Assembly: GCF_024171885.1 (NCBI RefSeq)
Contig: NZ_JAMTCP010000025.1
Span: 1 to 64,000 of the forward strand
DNA length: 64,000 nucleotides
Direction of reading: 5' to 3'
From: Streptoalloteichus tenebrarius
GTDB taxonomy: Bacteria > Actinomycetota > Actinomycetes > Mycobacteriales > Pseudonocardiaceae
Position 1 is the stretch's first letter. Each line of letters begins with the position of its first letter. A program made the position numbers and the translations under genes. Of the stretch, positions 33,332 to 41,560 are shown piece by piece. The notes below the pieces were generated by a model. That model saw only the letters and a list, made by a program, of their open reading frames with translations. It did no database searches and had not been told where the DNA came from.

Positions 33332-33361
33332 CCGCCGGGCGGGTGATCACCCGCCCGGCGG
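33332..33361 (+). terminator. Second terminator after thrB
   Basis: A perfect 30-base palindrome (15-base arms centred on TGATCA) followed directly by TTTT, a strong rho-independent terminator. Two hairpins in tandem insulate thrB from rho. Confidence 0.9.
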
Positions 33362-33513
33362 TTTTCCGGCTGTTCCGCTCAAGTGGGCGATCTCTCCGGC
33401 GCCGGTTCTGTCAGTCCCCCGTGCGACTGTGAAAGTGGGGGGTCCCCCAAAAACCATGCTCTGGTCATGAACAGGATGGTGGGGTTCGGACAGGTGGTGC
33501 CCCACAGAGCATC

Positions 33514-33583
33514 GTGGCTCGTGGCTCGTGGCTCGTGGCTCGTGGCTCGTGGCTCGTGGCTCGTGGCTCGTGGCTCGTGGCTC
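33514..33583. repeat. Ten tandem copies of GTGGCTC
   Basis: Ten exact seven-base units without a single mismatch, followed by a diverging GTGGGGT. Heptamer arrays of this purity are prone to slipped-strand copy change. It lies outside genes, about 520 bases before the rho promoter. Confidence 0.97.
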
Positions 33584-34099
33584 GTGGGGTCGGTGGGGGA
33601 GGAGCGTCCCGGGCCGGGGAGGGGACCTGGGGATCACCGGGACGAGGGGTGCTGACCGGGCGAAGCCCGCGAAATGATCACAGGACGCTGACGTTCGGGC
33701 GAAGATTCGGTGTGCGTCGGCCGGGGGAGGGGCGATGTCCCCCGCACCGAACGCGCCGGTCCTGTCCTGAACCTTGCTTCTTCTCCCTTGCTGTGTCGCC
33801 GGCGCGGCGCGTCGTACGGCGGGTCGACGCGCGGCGCGGAGGCACGCGACGCGCGGGGCTCCACGCGCTCCGGCGCGAGCGACACGTACCGCCGAACGGG
33901 TTGGGTGCGTCGTTGCCTCCGCGCACTCGTCGAGGGCTCGTGCCCGAACTGTCCGGAGGAGATGGGACGAACGGGACGGAAGGTACGCGTGTGGCGCCTC
34001 GGCGGGCCGCGGGGGTGGCGGCGGCGACACGCCCGACGTCGGGGGAATGCCGAGGTGGCGGAGGTTGTTGAGCCGTTCGGCGCGTCGGGTACCCGGTTG

Positions 34100-34128
34100 T
34101 TGCACGGGTGCGGCGCGACGTCTACCCT
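34100..34128 (+). promoter_or_regulatory. Likely rho promoter
   Basis: TTGCAC and TACCCT with a 17-base spacer, the best vegetative-type promoter in the window. Transcription would start near 34135, about 290 bases before the rho GTG, leaving room for the autoregulatory leader often found before rho. Confidence 0.65.
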
Positions 34129-34425
34129 CGGGGGCGATCAGTCACCGCGCGCACGGGCGCCGGTGCCGTCTCCGGGCGATCGTCCCGGGTCGCATCCCCT
34201 GTTGCGAGTCGATCCCGCGCCACTGCGCGGGGTTGTCGTCGGCGGACACCCACCGACGTGGTGACCGACGAGAAGTCCCGTGCCGGCGGTCCTGCCCTCG
34301 TAGCGCACTCTTCGCCCTACGCGCCAGGTCCGCCCCCACCGGACGACTTTTGCCGCCCCGCGTCCCGCCGGGCGGCAGGTCCGCTGGTTCGCGTAGGAGG
34401 CGCGGACCGGTCAGGAAGGACATTC

Positions 34426-36390
34426 GTGAGCGACACCAATCTGTTGAGCAGCGAGGCGCCGAGCGCCACAGCCCGCGCCGAGCGCGGGACCGACCAGCAG
34501 GGCTCGTCGAGCCCGGCCAAGAACGGCACCGCGGCGCGTCGCCGCGGTCTGTCCGGCATGGTTCTCGCCGAGCTGCGCGAGCTGGCCAAGGAGTTGGGCA
34601 TCACCAACACCACGGGCATGCGCAAGGGCGACCTGATCGCTGCCATCAAGGAGCGGCAGGGCGGTGGGTCGCCGAGCCGTGGCGGGCGTGCCAGCGCCAC
34701 CGGTGACGCCGCGCAACTGCCGCTGACCGGCGTGGAGGGCGCCGGTGAGAAGGCCCAGCCGGCCGCCGAGCGGCCGGCCGAGGAGGAGCCGGCCCGTCGT
34801 GGCCGCCGCCGCCGCGCGGCCACCCGCCCCGCCGGCAGCCCGGAGGCCGGCGAGCAGCCGGCCGAGCAGCCGGCCGCCCCCGAGCGGGTCGAGCAGCCGG
34901 CCGAGACCGTCGAGAAGGCGGAGAAGGTCGAGACCGAGCGCCAGGAGCGGCGCGAGCGGACCGAGCGCGGTGAGCGCCGGGAGCGCGGCGACCGGTCCGA
35001 GCGCGGTGAGCGGTCGGACCGCGCGGAGCGGGGCGACCGCTCCGAGCGCGGCGAGCAGGCCAGGGGCGGCGCCCGGGACGGCGGTCGCGACAGCGCCCGT
35101 GACAGTGCCAGGGACAATGCCAGGGACAGCGCCAGGGACGAGGAGGACGACGAGGCCGGCGGCCGTCGGCGCGGCCGGCGGTTCCGCGACCGCCGCCGCA
35201 ACCGGGGCCGGGGCGAGGGCGGCGGCAACGAGCCGGAGGTCCGCGAGGACGACGTCCTGCTGCCGGTGGCCGGTGTCCTCGACGTGCTGGAGAACTACGC
35301 GTTCGTCCGCACCTCGGGCTACCTGGCCGGCCCGAACGACGTCTACGTCTCGCTGTCCCTGGTCCGCAAGTACGGGCTGCGCCGGGGTGACGCGATCACC
35401 GGCGCCGTGCGCCAGCCGCGCGAGGGCGAGCAGCAGCGACAGAAGTTCAACCCGCTGGTGCGCGTGGACTCGATCAACGGCCTCGACCCGGACCAGGCCC
35501 GCAACCGGCCGGAGTTCCACAAGCTGACCCCGCTCTACCCGAACGAGCGGCTGCGCCTGGAGACCGAGCCGCACGTCCTCACCACCCGGGTGATCGACCT
35601 GGTCATGCCGATCGGCAAGGGCCAGCGCGCGTTGATCGTCTCGCCGCCCAAGGCCGGCAAGACCTCGGTGTTGCAGGCGATCGCCAACGCGATCACCAAG
35701 AACAACCCCGAGTGCTGGCTGATGGTCGTGCTGGTCGACGAGCGGCCCGAGGAGGTCACCGACATGCAGCGGTCGGTGAAGGGCGAGGTCATCGCCTCGA
35801 CCTTCGACCGCCCGCCGTCGGACCACACCACGGTCGCCGAGCTGTCGATCGAGCGGGCCAAGCGGCTGGTCGAGATGGGCCACGACGTCGTCGTGCTGCT
35901 CGACTCGATCACCCGTCTGGGCAGGGCCTACAACCTGGCGGCCCCGGCCTCCGGCCGGATCCTGTCCGGTGGTGTCGACTCGACCGCCCTGTACCCGCCG
36001 AAGCGGTTCCTGGGCGCGGCGCGCAACATCGAGGGTGGCGGCTCGCTGACCATCTTCGCGACCGCGCTCGTCGAGACCGGCTCCACCATGGACACGGTGA
36101 TCTTCGAGGAGTTCAAGGGCACCGGCAACGCCGAGCTCAAGCTGGACCGCAAGATCGCCGACCGGCGGGTCTTCCCCGCGGTGGACGTCAACCCGTCCGG
36201 CACCCGCAAGGAGGAGCTGCTGCTCTCGCCGGACGAGCTGGCCGTCACGCACAAGCTGCGCAGGGTGCTCCAGGCCCTGGACAGCCAGCAGGCCATCGAC
36301 CTGCTGCTCGACCGGCTGCGCAAGACGCGCACCAACATCGAGTTCCTCATGCAGGTGGCCAAGACGGCGCCGGGCGCCGACAACGACTGA
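34426..36390 (+). CDS. rho: Transcription termination factor Rho with large disordered insertion
   Basis: A 654-residue hexameric RNA helicase that terminates transcription. Residues about 41-80 are the RhoN domain (LSGMVLAELRELAKELGI). Residues about 85-270 are a low-complexity insertion: Pro/Glu/Ala-rich, then Arg/Glu/Gly/Asp repeats such as SARDSARDNARDSARD, and an Arg-rich block. The cold-shock-like RNA-binding domain is at 272-345 and the ATPase follows, with Walker A SPPKAGKT at 406-413 and ADRRVFPAVDV. Such insertions occur in actinobacterial Rho and bind RNA non-specifically. The GTG has an AGGAAGG site; a longer upstream frame is non-family. Confidence 0.96.
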   Translation: MSDTNLLSSEAPSATARAERGTDQQGSSSPAKNGTAARRRGLSGMVLAELRELAKELGITNTTGMRKGDLIAAIKERQGGGSPSRGGRASATGDAAQLPLTGVEGAGEKAQPAAERPAEEEPARRGRRRRAATRPAGSPEAGEQPAEQPAAPERVEQPAETVEKAEKVETERQERRERTERGERRERGDRSERGERSDRAERGDRSERGEQARGGARDGGRDSARDSARDNARDSARDEEDDEAGGRRRGRRFRDRRRNRGRGEGGGNEPEVREDDVLLPVAGVLDVLENYAFVRTSGYLAGPNDVYVSLSLVRKYGLRRGDAITGAVRQPREGEQQRQKFNPLVRVDSINGLDPDQARNRPEFHKLTPLYPNERLRLETEPHVLTTRVIDLVMPIGKGQRALIVSPPKAGKTSVLQAIANAITKNNPECWLMVVLVDERPEEVTDMQRSVKGEVIASTFDRPPSDHTTVAELSIERAKRLVEMGHDVVVLLDSITRLGRAYNLAAPASGRILSGGVDSTALYPPKRFLGAARNIEGGGSLTIFATALVETGSTMDTVIFEEFKGTGNAELKLDRKIADRRVFPAVDVNPSGTRKEELLLSPDELAVTHKLRRVLQALDSQQAIDLLLDRLRKTRTNIEFLMQVAKTAPGADND

Positions 36391-36428
36391 CCCGGCGACG
36401 GGCTGTCGTCGGCGCCTGCCGACCGCGA

Positions 36429-36463
36429 CCGGGGGTGGTTCCCAGCACGGGAACCACCCCCGG
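36429..36463 (+). terminator. Terminator of rho
   Basis: Fifteen-base perfect arms with a five-base loop, 38 bases after the rho stop. Confidence 0.85.
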
Positions 36464-36587
36464 TTCGCGTGGGGCGGCACGGGACGGCACCGGTCGGCGC
36501 CGCACGGCGGGGACGGACGCGGCCGGCGCCCGCGGCTCCGCGCCGGGTCCTCGTCGACGGCGGCCCCCGCGCCAGGACCTGGGGTGC

Positions 36588-36968
36588 TCACAGCCGGTAC
36601 GGGCGGACGCAGGGGGCCCGTCGGAGCCGGCGGACGAGCACGGCGAGCACCGCGGTCGAGGGCAGCCCGACGGCGGCGGCGACCAGGGCCGGCAGGAGGA
36701 CGCCGTCCAGGCTCACCCCGACCACGCCGAGCCCGGCGAGGTAGGACCAGCGCAACCAGTTCCGCTGCCACCCGGCCCGCCACGCCGCGTCCCCGCCGGT
36801 GGCGAACCCGATCGCCACCGCCGCCCCGAACAACGGGCCGTAGACCTCGATCGGACGACCGACCACCAGCAGCGGGACGGCGGTCAGCCCGAGGACCGCC
36901 GCGACGAACAACAGGGGCAGCGCCAACCACGTCCGCACGGGAAGCTGCCGGCCGAGAGCGCACAGCAC
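36588..36968 (-). CDS. Small integral membrane protein, unknown family
   Basis: A 126-residue, very hydrophobic protein with about three to four membrane segments (for example LALPLLFVAAVLGLTAVPLLVVG and YLAGLGVVGVSLDGVLLPALVAAAVG) and an Arg-rich C-terminus ending in RPYRL. No family is recognised. It lies opposite to rho and rpmE, with a second membrane-protein gene (37086-37508) following the same orientation upstream. Codon use matches the core genome, supporting that it is real. Confidence 0.6.
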   Translation of the reverse strand: MLCALGRQLPVRTWLALPLLFVAAVLGLTAVPLLVVGRPIEVYGPLFGAAVAIGFATGGDAAWRAGWQRNWLRWSYLAGLGVVGVSLDGVLLPALVAAAVGLPSTAVLAVLVRRLRRAPCVRPYRL

Positions 36969-37085
36969 GGCGTCAGGATGGGTCCTCGCCGGCCGGCCGA
37001 AACCCCCGTCGCGGTGATCGGTCGGGGGTCCGCGGCGAGTGGGTCGCCCGGTGCGCCGAACGGTCGGCGGTCGCGGTGGCGGGAT

Positions 37086-37508
37086 TCAGCGCGTGGCGTC
37101 GGGACCGATCGGCTCGGGCGGTCGCCACGGCGACCGGCGGCGGAGCGCGACGACGGCCACGCCGAGCCCCAGCGCCAGCGCCCCGCTGACCACGACGACC
37201 CCGGTCCCCTCGACGGGGACCGGCCAGAGCGTCGCGACGGCGGACCCGCCCACGATCAACGCCACCGGCAGGCCCCAGCGCGCGAGCATCCGGTGCAGCC
37301 GCCGGGGCAGGGCGGGGGCGCGCAACGCGACCAGCGCCAGGAACCCGCTGACCCACAGCAGGGACCCCAGGGTGGCCGGCCGCCACCCGGCCGCCGCCGT
37401 GCACAGCGCCCTCAGGAACAGGGGCACGTCGACCAGGAACAACGCGCTCAGGGCCCACGGCAGCGGCGGGATCAGGGGCGCGCCGGGGGCGCCGATCCGG
37501 TCGGACAT
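37086..37508 (-). CDS. Membrane protein, unknown family
   Basis: A 140-residue protein with four likely membrane helices (LPWALSALFLVDVPLFLRAL, LGSLLWVSGFLALVAL, WGLPVALIVGGSAVATLW and VVVSGALALGLGVAVVAL) joined by Arg-rich loops, and a polar C-terminus. No family recognised. The ATG at 37508 is seven bases after TACCCT, which would give a leaderless transcript; a longer frame to 37601 has no support. It sits between rho and rpmE in the opposite orientation. Confidence 0.65.
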   Translation of the reverse strand: MSDRIGAPGAPLIPPLPWALSALFLVDVPLFLRALCTAAAGWRPATLGSLLWVSGFLALVALRAPALPRRLHRMLARWGLPVALIVGGSAVATLWPVPVEGTGVVVVSGALALGLGVAVVALRRRSPWRPPEPIGPDATR

Positions 37509-37666
37509 GGTCGGGAGGGTAGCCGGGGGAACATCGGGCGCACCGGGCGCGTTGTAGCTCTGGCCAGGGCGTCTGGCACACTGGACAGCCGAGTCCGGCA
37601 CCGGTTCACCCCTACGTGTGGTAGTAGCACGGGGACCCGGCGGCCACGAGGAGAGGACAGGACACG

Positions 37667-37879
37667 GTGAAGACGGGTATCCACCCTGACTACGTGGTCA
37701 CCGAGGTGACCTGCGGCTGCGGCAACACCTTCACGACCCGCAGCGCCAAGAAGAGCGGTTCCATCCACGTCGAGGTCTGCTCCAACTGCCACCCGTTCTA
37801 CACGGGCAAGCAGAAGATCCTGGACACCGGCGGCCGGGTGGCCCGCTTCGAGGCCCGCTACGGCAAGCGGAAGAAGTAG
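37667..37879 (+). CDS. rpmE: 50S ribosomal protein bL31
   Basis: A 70-residue ribosomal protein with the typical start KTGIHPDYV. It retains the zinc ligands (CGCGNTF and [10 protein letters not shown]), so it is the zinc-containing C+ form, which can release zinc when a C- paralogue replaces it under limitation. GTG start behind GAGGAGAGGAC. It follows rho as in most actinomycetes. Confidence 0.97.
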   Translation: MKTGIHPDYVVTEVTCGCGNTFTTRSAKKSGSIHVEVCSNCHPFYTGKQKILDTGGRVARFEARYGKRKK

Positions 37880-37888
37880 CTTCGGCAA

Positions 37889-37924
37889 CGGCGCCCGCCC
37901 TGGGGATCTCCCGGGCGGGCGCCG
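37889..37924 (+). terminator. Terminator of rpmE
   Basis: Twelve-base perfect arms CGGCGCCCGCCC / GGGCGGGCGCCG with a 12-base loop, ten bases after the stop. Confidence 0.85.
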
Positions 37925-38085
37925 TCGTCGTGTCAGGAAGCACGTGATGTCACCCGGCCGGGCGCCCAGGGCGGCGCCGGACGCGGGTGTCCCGCGAACC
38001 CGGGGCGCGGCCGGTGCGGCCGGCGTGGTGACGACACCCGGTACGGCCGCGACCCGCGGCCGGAGGGGTCCCGAAGAGGAGGAGC

Positions 38086-39183
38086 GTGGCGGTGGCGATG
38101 GACGCGGCGGCCCTGCGTGAGCTGCTCGCCGAGCACACCGAGCTGGAGCGGCGGCTCGCGGACCCGTCCGTGCACGCCGAGGCGGGCACGGCCCGCCGGC
38201 TCGGCCGTCGCTACGCCGAGCTGACCCCGGTCGTGCGCGCCGCCAGGGAGCTGGAGCAGGCCCGCGCCGACCTGGAGGCCGCGCGCGAGCTGGCCGAGGA
38301 GGACCCCGCCTTCGCCGGCGAGGCCGCCCAGCTCGCCGACCAGATCCCCCGGTTGGAGGAGCGGCTGGCCGAGCTGCTGCTGCCGAGGGACCCGCACGAC
38401 GGCTCCGACGTCATCGTGGAGATCAAGTCCGGCGAGGGCGGCGAGGAGTCCGCGCTGTTCGCCGGCGACCTGCTCCGGATGTACCTGCGCTACGCCGAGC
38501 GGCGGGGCTGGCGCACCGAGATCCTCGACGCCACCGACTCCGAGCTGGGCGGCTACAAGGACGTCACCGTCGCGGTGAAGAGCCGGCCCGGCGACGCGGG
38601 CCCGGAGGGCGTCTGGGCGCGGCTGAAGTTCGAGGGCGGGGTGCACCGCGTGCAGCGGGTGCCGGTCACCGAGTCGCAGGGCCGCATCCACACCTCGGCC
38701 GCCGGCGTGCTGGTCTACCCCGAGCCGGAGGACGTCGAGGTCGACATCGACGAGAAGGACCTGCGGATCGACGTGTTCCGCTCCTCGGGCCACGGCGGCC
38801 AGAGCGTGAACACCACCGACTCCGCGGTGCGCATCACCCACCTGCCGACCGGCATCGTCGTGAGCTGCCAGAACGAGCGCAGCCAGCTCCAGAACAAGGC
38901 CAGGGCCATGGAGGTCCTGCGGGCCAGGCTGCTCGCCGCCGCCGAGGAGGAGGCGCAGCGCAGGGCCTCGGAGGACCGGCGCAGCCAGGTGCGCACGGTC
39001 GACCGGTCCGAGCGCGTGCGCACCTACAACTTCCCGGAGAACCGGATCTCCGACCACCGGGTGAACTACAAGGCGTACAACCTCGACCAGGTGCTCGACG
39101 GCGACCTCGACGGGGTGTTGGACGCCCTCGTGGCGGCCGACCGCGCGGAGCGGCTGGCGGCCACGGCCGGGGCCGGGGCCTAG
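38086..39183 (+). CDS. prfA: Peptide chain release factor 1
   Basis: A 365-residue class I release factor for UAA and UAG. The codon-recognition tripeptide is PVT (193-195) in [10 protein letters not shown] and the catalytic GGQ is at 237-239 in [10 protein letters not shown]. The N-terminal coiled-coil domain spans residues 5-100. A GAGGAGG site precedes a cluster of possible starts (38086, 38092, 38098); the first is given, the second is equally well spaced. Its own stop is TAG and forms part of the next gene's -10 box. Confidence 0.96.
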   Translation: MAVAMDAAALRELLAEHTELERRLADPSVHAEAGTARRLGRRYAELTPVVRAARELEQARADLEAARELAEEDPAFAGEAAQLADQIPRLEERLAELLLPRDPHDGSDVIVEIKSGEGGEESALFAGDLLRMYLRYAERRGWRTEILDATDSELGGYKDVTVAVKSRPGDAGPEGVWARLKFEGGVHRVQRVPVTESQGRIHTSAAGVLVYPEPEDVEVDIDEKDLRIDVFRSSGHGGQSVNTTDSAVRITHLPTGIVVSCQNERSQLQNKARAMEVLRARLLAAAEEEAQRRASEDRRSQVRTVDRSERVRTYNFPENRISDHRVNYKAYNLDQVLDGDLDGVLDALVAADRAERLAATAGAGA

Positions 39184-39193
39184 GTTGGGGCCC

Positions 39194-40057
39194 ATGAGCC
39201 GACAGCCGTTGCGGGTGGCCGTGCTGGAGGCCGAGCGCGCCCTGGCCGCCGCCGGGGTGGCCAGCCCCAGGGTGGACGCCGAGCTGCTGGCCGCGCACGT
39301 GCTGGGCGTCGAGCGGACCCGGCTGCCCCTGGTGCCGCTGGTCGACACCGAGGTCGTGGAGGCCCTGCGCCGGCTCGTGGAGCAGCGCGCCCGCCGGGTC
39401 CCGCTCCAGCACCTGCTGGGCACCGCCGTCCTCGGCCGGGTCACCCTGGCCGTGGGCCCCGGCGTGTTCACGCCCCGCCCCGAGACCGAGCTGCTCCTCG
39501 AATGGGGGCTGCGGGCGCTGGACGGCGTGACCGCGCCGGTCGTGGTCGACCTGTGCACCGGGTCGGGGGCGCTCGCGCTGGCGTTCGCCCACGAGCGGCC
39601 GGACGCCGTCGTGCACGCCGTCGAACGGGACCCGGCCGCGCTGGCCTGGGCCCGCCGCAACGCGGACGACCAGGCCGCCCGCGGCGACACCCCGATCCGC
39701 CTGCACGCCGGCGACGTCGCCGACCCCGAGCTGCTCGCCGACCTCGACGGCGGCGTCGACCTCGTCGTCTGCAACCCGCCCTACGTGCCGGAGGGCACTC
39801 CGGTCCCGCCCGAGGTGGCCGAGCACGACCCGCACCACGCGGTGTTCGCACCGGACGAGGGGCTGGAGGTGATCCGGCACGTCGTGGACCGCGCGGTCCG
39901 GCTGCTGCGTAGGGGCGGGGCCGTCGCGATCGAGCACGACGACACGCACGGCGAGTCGGCGCCGGCCCTGCTCGCCGCCCGGCGCGCGCTCACCGACGTC
40001 GTGGACCACCCCGACCTCGCCGGACGGCCGCGCTTCGTCACCGCGCGCCGGAGCTGA
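39194..40057 (+). CDS. prmC: Release factor glutamine methyltransferase
   Basis: A 287-residue SAM-dependent N5-glutamine methyltransferase that modifies the GGQ glutamine of release factors. SAM motif I is DLCTGSG (119-125) and the substrate-binding NPPY is at 194-197. An N-terminal helical domain precedes. The ATG lies seven bases after TAGGTT, whose first three bases are the prfA stop codon, so a private leaderless transcript is likely in addition to read-through from prfA. The partner gene directly upstream encodes its substrate. Confidence 0.95.
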   Translation: MSRQPLRVAVLEAERALAAAGVASPRVDAELLAAHVLGVERTRLPLVPLVDTEVVEALRRLVEQRARRVPLQHLLGTAVLGRVTLAVGPGVFTPRPETELLLEWGLRALDGVTAPVVVDLCTGSGALALAFAHERPDAVVHAVERDPAALAWARRNADDQAARGDTPIRLHAGDVADPELLADLDGGVDLVVCNPPYVPEGTPVPPEVAEHDPHHAVFAPDEGLEVIRHVVDRAVRLLRRGGAVAIEHDDTHGESAPALLAARRALTDVVDHPDLAGRPRFVTARRS

Positions 40058-40123
40058 CCCCGCCGCGCCGGCGGTGAGGGGGTCGTGCTCCCCCGCTCGC
40101 CCCGGCGTGCCAGGATCGGGACC

Positions 40124-40774
40124 GTGAGCACCGTCTACGACTGTCGTCAGCCGGAGACCCGTCAGGCCGGGCTGGCCGCCGCGGCCGGCGCGGTGCGGGC
40201 CGGTCAGCTCGTCGTGTTGCCGACCGACACCGTCTACGGCATCGGCTGCGACGCCTTCGACTCCGCCGCCGTCGACTCCCTCCTCGCCGCCAAGGGCCGG
40301 GGCAGGGACATGCCCGTCCCGGTGCTCGTCGGCTCCTGGACCACCATCGACGGCCTCGTGATGTCCGTGCCGGCGCAGGCCAGGCGGCTCATCGAGGCGT
40401 TCTGGCCTGGCGGGCTGTCGCTGGTGCTCCAGCACGCGCCCTCGCTCGCCTGGGACCTCGGGGACACGCGGGGCACGGTGATGCTGCGGATGCCGCTGCA
40501 CCCGGTCGCGCTGGAGCTGCTGCGCGAGGTCGGCCCGATGGCGGTCTCCAGCGCCAACCGCTCGGGCCAGCCGCCGGCCTCCACGGCCGACGAGGCCCGC
40601 GCCCAGCTCGGCGAGTCGGTGCCGGTCTACCTGGACGGCGGCCCGTCGGGCGACCCGGTCGCCTCGACCATCGTCGACCTCACCGGCTCCCAGGCCCGCA
40701 TCCTCCGCGAGGGCGCGATCAGCCGCGCCGACGTGGCCGAGGCGCTGGAGATCGACGTCGACCAGCTCGCCTGA
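40124..40774 (+). CDS. L-threonylcarbamoyladenylate synthase
   Basis: A 216-residue YrdC/Sua5-domain protein forming threonylcarbamoyl-AMP from threonine, bicarbonate and ATP for the t6A tRNA modification. LPTDTVYGIGCDA, the KGR..MPVPVLV stretch, WPGGLSLVL and VSSANRSGQPP motifs are all present. It lacks the extra Sua5 C-terminal domain. The GTG lies seven bases after CAGGAT, a leaderless arrangement. Conserved position after prmC. Confidence 0.95.
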   Translation: MSTVYDCRQPETRQAGLAAAAGAVRAGQLVVLPTDTVYGIGCDAFDSAAVDSLLAAKGRGRDMPVPVLVGSWTTIDGLVMSVPAQARRLIEAFWPGGLSLVLQHAPSLAWDLGDTRGTVMLRMPLHPVALELLREVGPMAVSSANRSGQPPASTADEARAQLGESVPVYLDGGPSGDPVASTIVDLTGSQARILREGAISRADVAEALEIDVDQLA

Positions 40775-40805
40775 ACGCGAGGGACGCTCACGGAGTTGCC
40801 GCGAC

Positions 40806-40857
40806 CGGCCCCCGTGATCACACTCGGCCTCGCCGAGGGGGGTGATCACGGGGGCCG
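40806..40857 (+). terminator. Long hairpin that includes the Uma2 start codon
   Basis: Sixteen-base perfect arms (40806-40821 and 40842-40857) enclose a second CTCGG/CCGAG stem. The right arm begins with the GTG that opens the Uma2 reading frame. It probably terminates the upstream gene; if it lies in the Uma2 mRNA it would bury the start codon. Confidence 0.75.
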
Positions 40858-41453
40858 TGCGCGACCAGGACCTGCCGTTCGATCCGCTCGCCGAGTTCGC
40901 CGGCGCGTGGAACACCCGCCTCGCCGAGCGCTACCTCCCCGTGGAGGGCCTGGAGGAAGCCAGGCACGAGTGCGTGAACGGGAGGCTGGTGTTGAGTCCC
41001 CATGAGTCCGCGGCCAACGTGCACGCCGCGTTCATTCTGGGCATGCTGCTGTACTCACCTGCACGGGAAAGCGGACACGTGGTGTACGGCGGGCCACTCA
41101 ACCTGCTCTTCTCTCCTGACAGTTGGATCGAGCCGGACGTCAGCGTGCTCAGGGAATCAGCGGCAGGTGTCGTGGGGGTGCCGGCGGAGAAGTTCGTGAT
41201 GCCGGTGGAATGCGTTTCGTCGGCGGGTCGGTATTGCGACTGGATTGACCGGTCGTGAATCTGAGCGGATGCCGGCGTTCCGTATTTCATGCGGGTCGAG
41301 GTCAAGCGTGCGGAGGAGAAGGTCACCGTGACCCAGCTCCGGCTGGAGGATGGTCGTCACGTTCCGCTGGCGTCGGCCAGCAACGGCGAGGTGTTCGAGA
41401 CCGAGCCGCCGTTCCCGATCCGGTTCGACCCGGCGGACCTGCTGGAGCCCTGA
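40842..41453 (+). pseudogene. Uma2-family (DUF820) nuclease-like gene broken by two in-frame stops
   Basis: Codons from 40842 give the N-terminal part of a Uma2 protein (LPVEGLEEARHECVNGRLVLSP..SWIEPDVSVLRE and VMPVECVSSAGRYCDWIDRS), up to a TGA at 41256-41258. The same frame continues through a second TGA at 41262-41264 into ADAGVPYFMRVEVKRAE and ends PFPIRFDPADLLEP at 41453, the normal Uma2 C-terminus. The family's restriction-nuclease-fold Asp and Glu-x-x sites are partly retained (EPDVSV, VECVS). The piece between DRS and ADAG is also a few residues short. I read it as a recent pseudogene; a sequencing error could also explain it. Confidence 0.75.
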
Positions 41454-41560
41454 CCCGGCGGCGGAGCCGTTGGCCGGGCGGGCGCGCGCCGGCTGCTCGT
41501 GCCGGCCCCGGTCCCGGCCGGTAGCGTGTTGATCACCGCCAGCCGAGAGGAAGCCGACCA

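Larger units (their letters stand above)
33362..34425 (+). other. Gene-free region upstream of rho
   Basis: About 1.06 kb without a credible gene on either strand; frames that are open here are Arg/Pro-rich shadows. It contains a GGGGG/CCCCC hairpin near 33437-33450, a 10-copy heptamer tandem repeat (33514-33583) and a good promoter at 34100-34128. The rho transcript would thus have a leader of about 290 bases. Confidence 0.6.

Noticed and set aside
33347-34105. 252-codon minus-strand frame upstream of rho
   Set aside because: Pro/Arg-rich composition and translation of the heptamer array; no family pattern, no ribosome site.
34108-34425. Upstream extension of rho
   Set aside because: Composition unlike Rho; a clear ribosome site precedes the GTG at 34426.
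41256-41264. TGA recoding (selenocysteine) in the Uma2 gene
   Set aside because: No catalytic Cys position is expected there, two TGAs lie together, and the local protein is shortened; decay is simpler.
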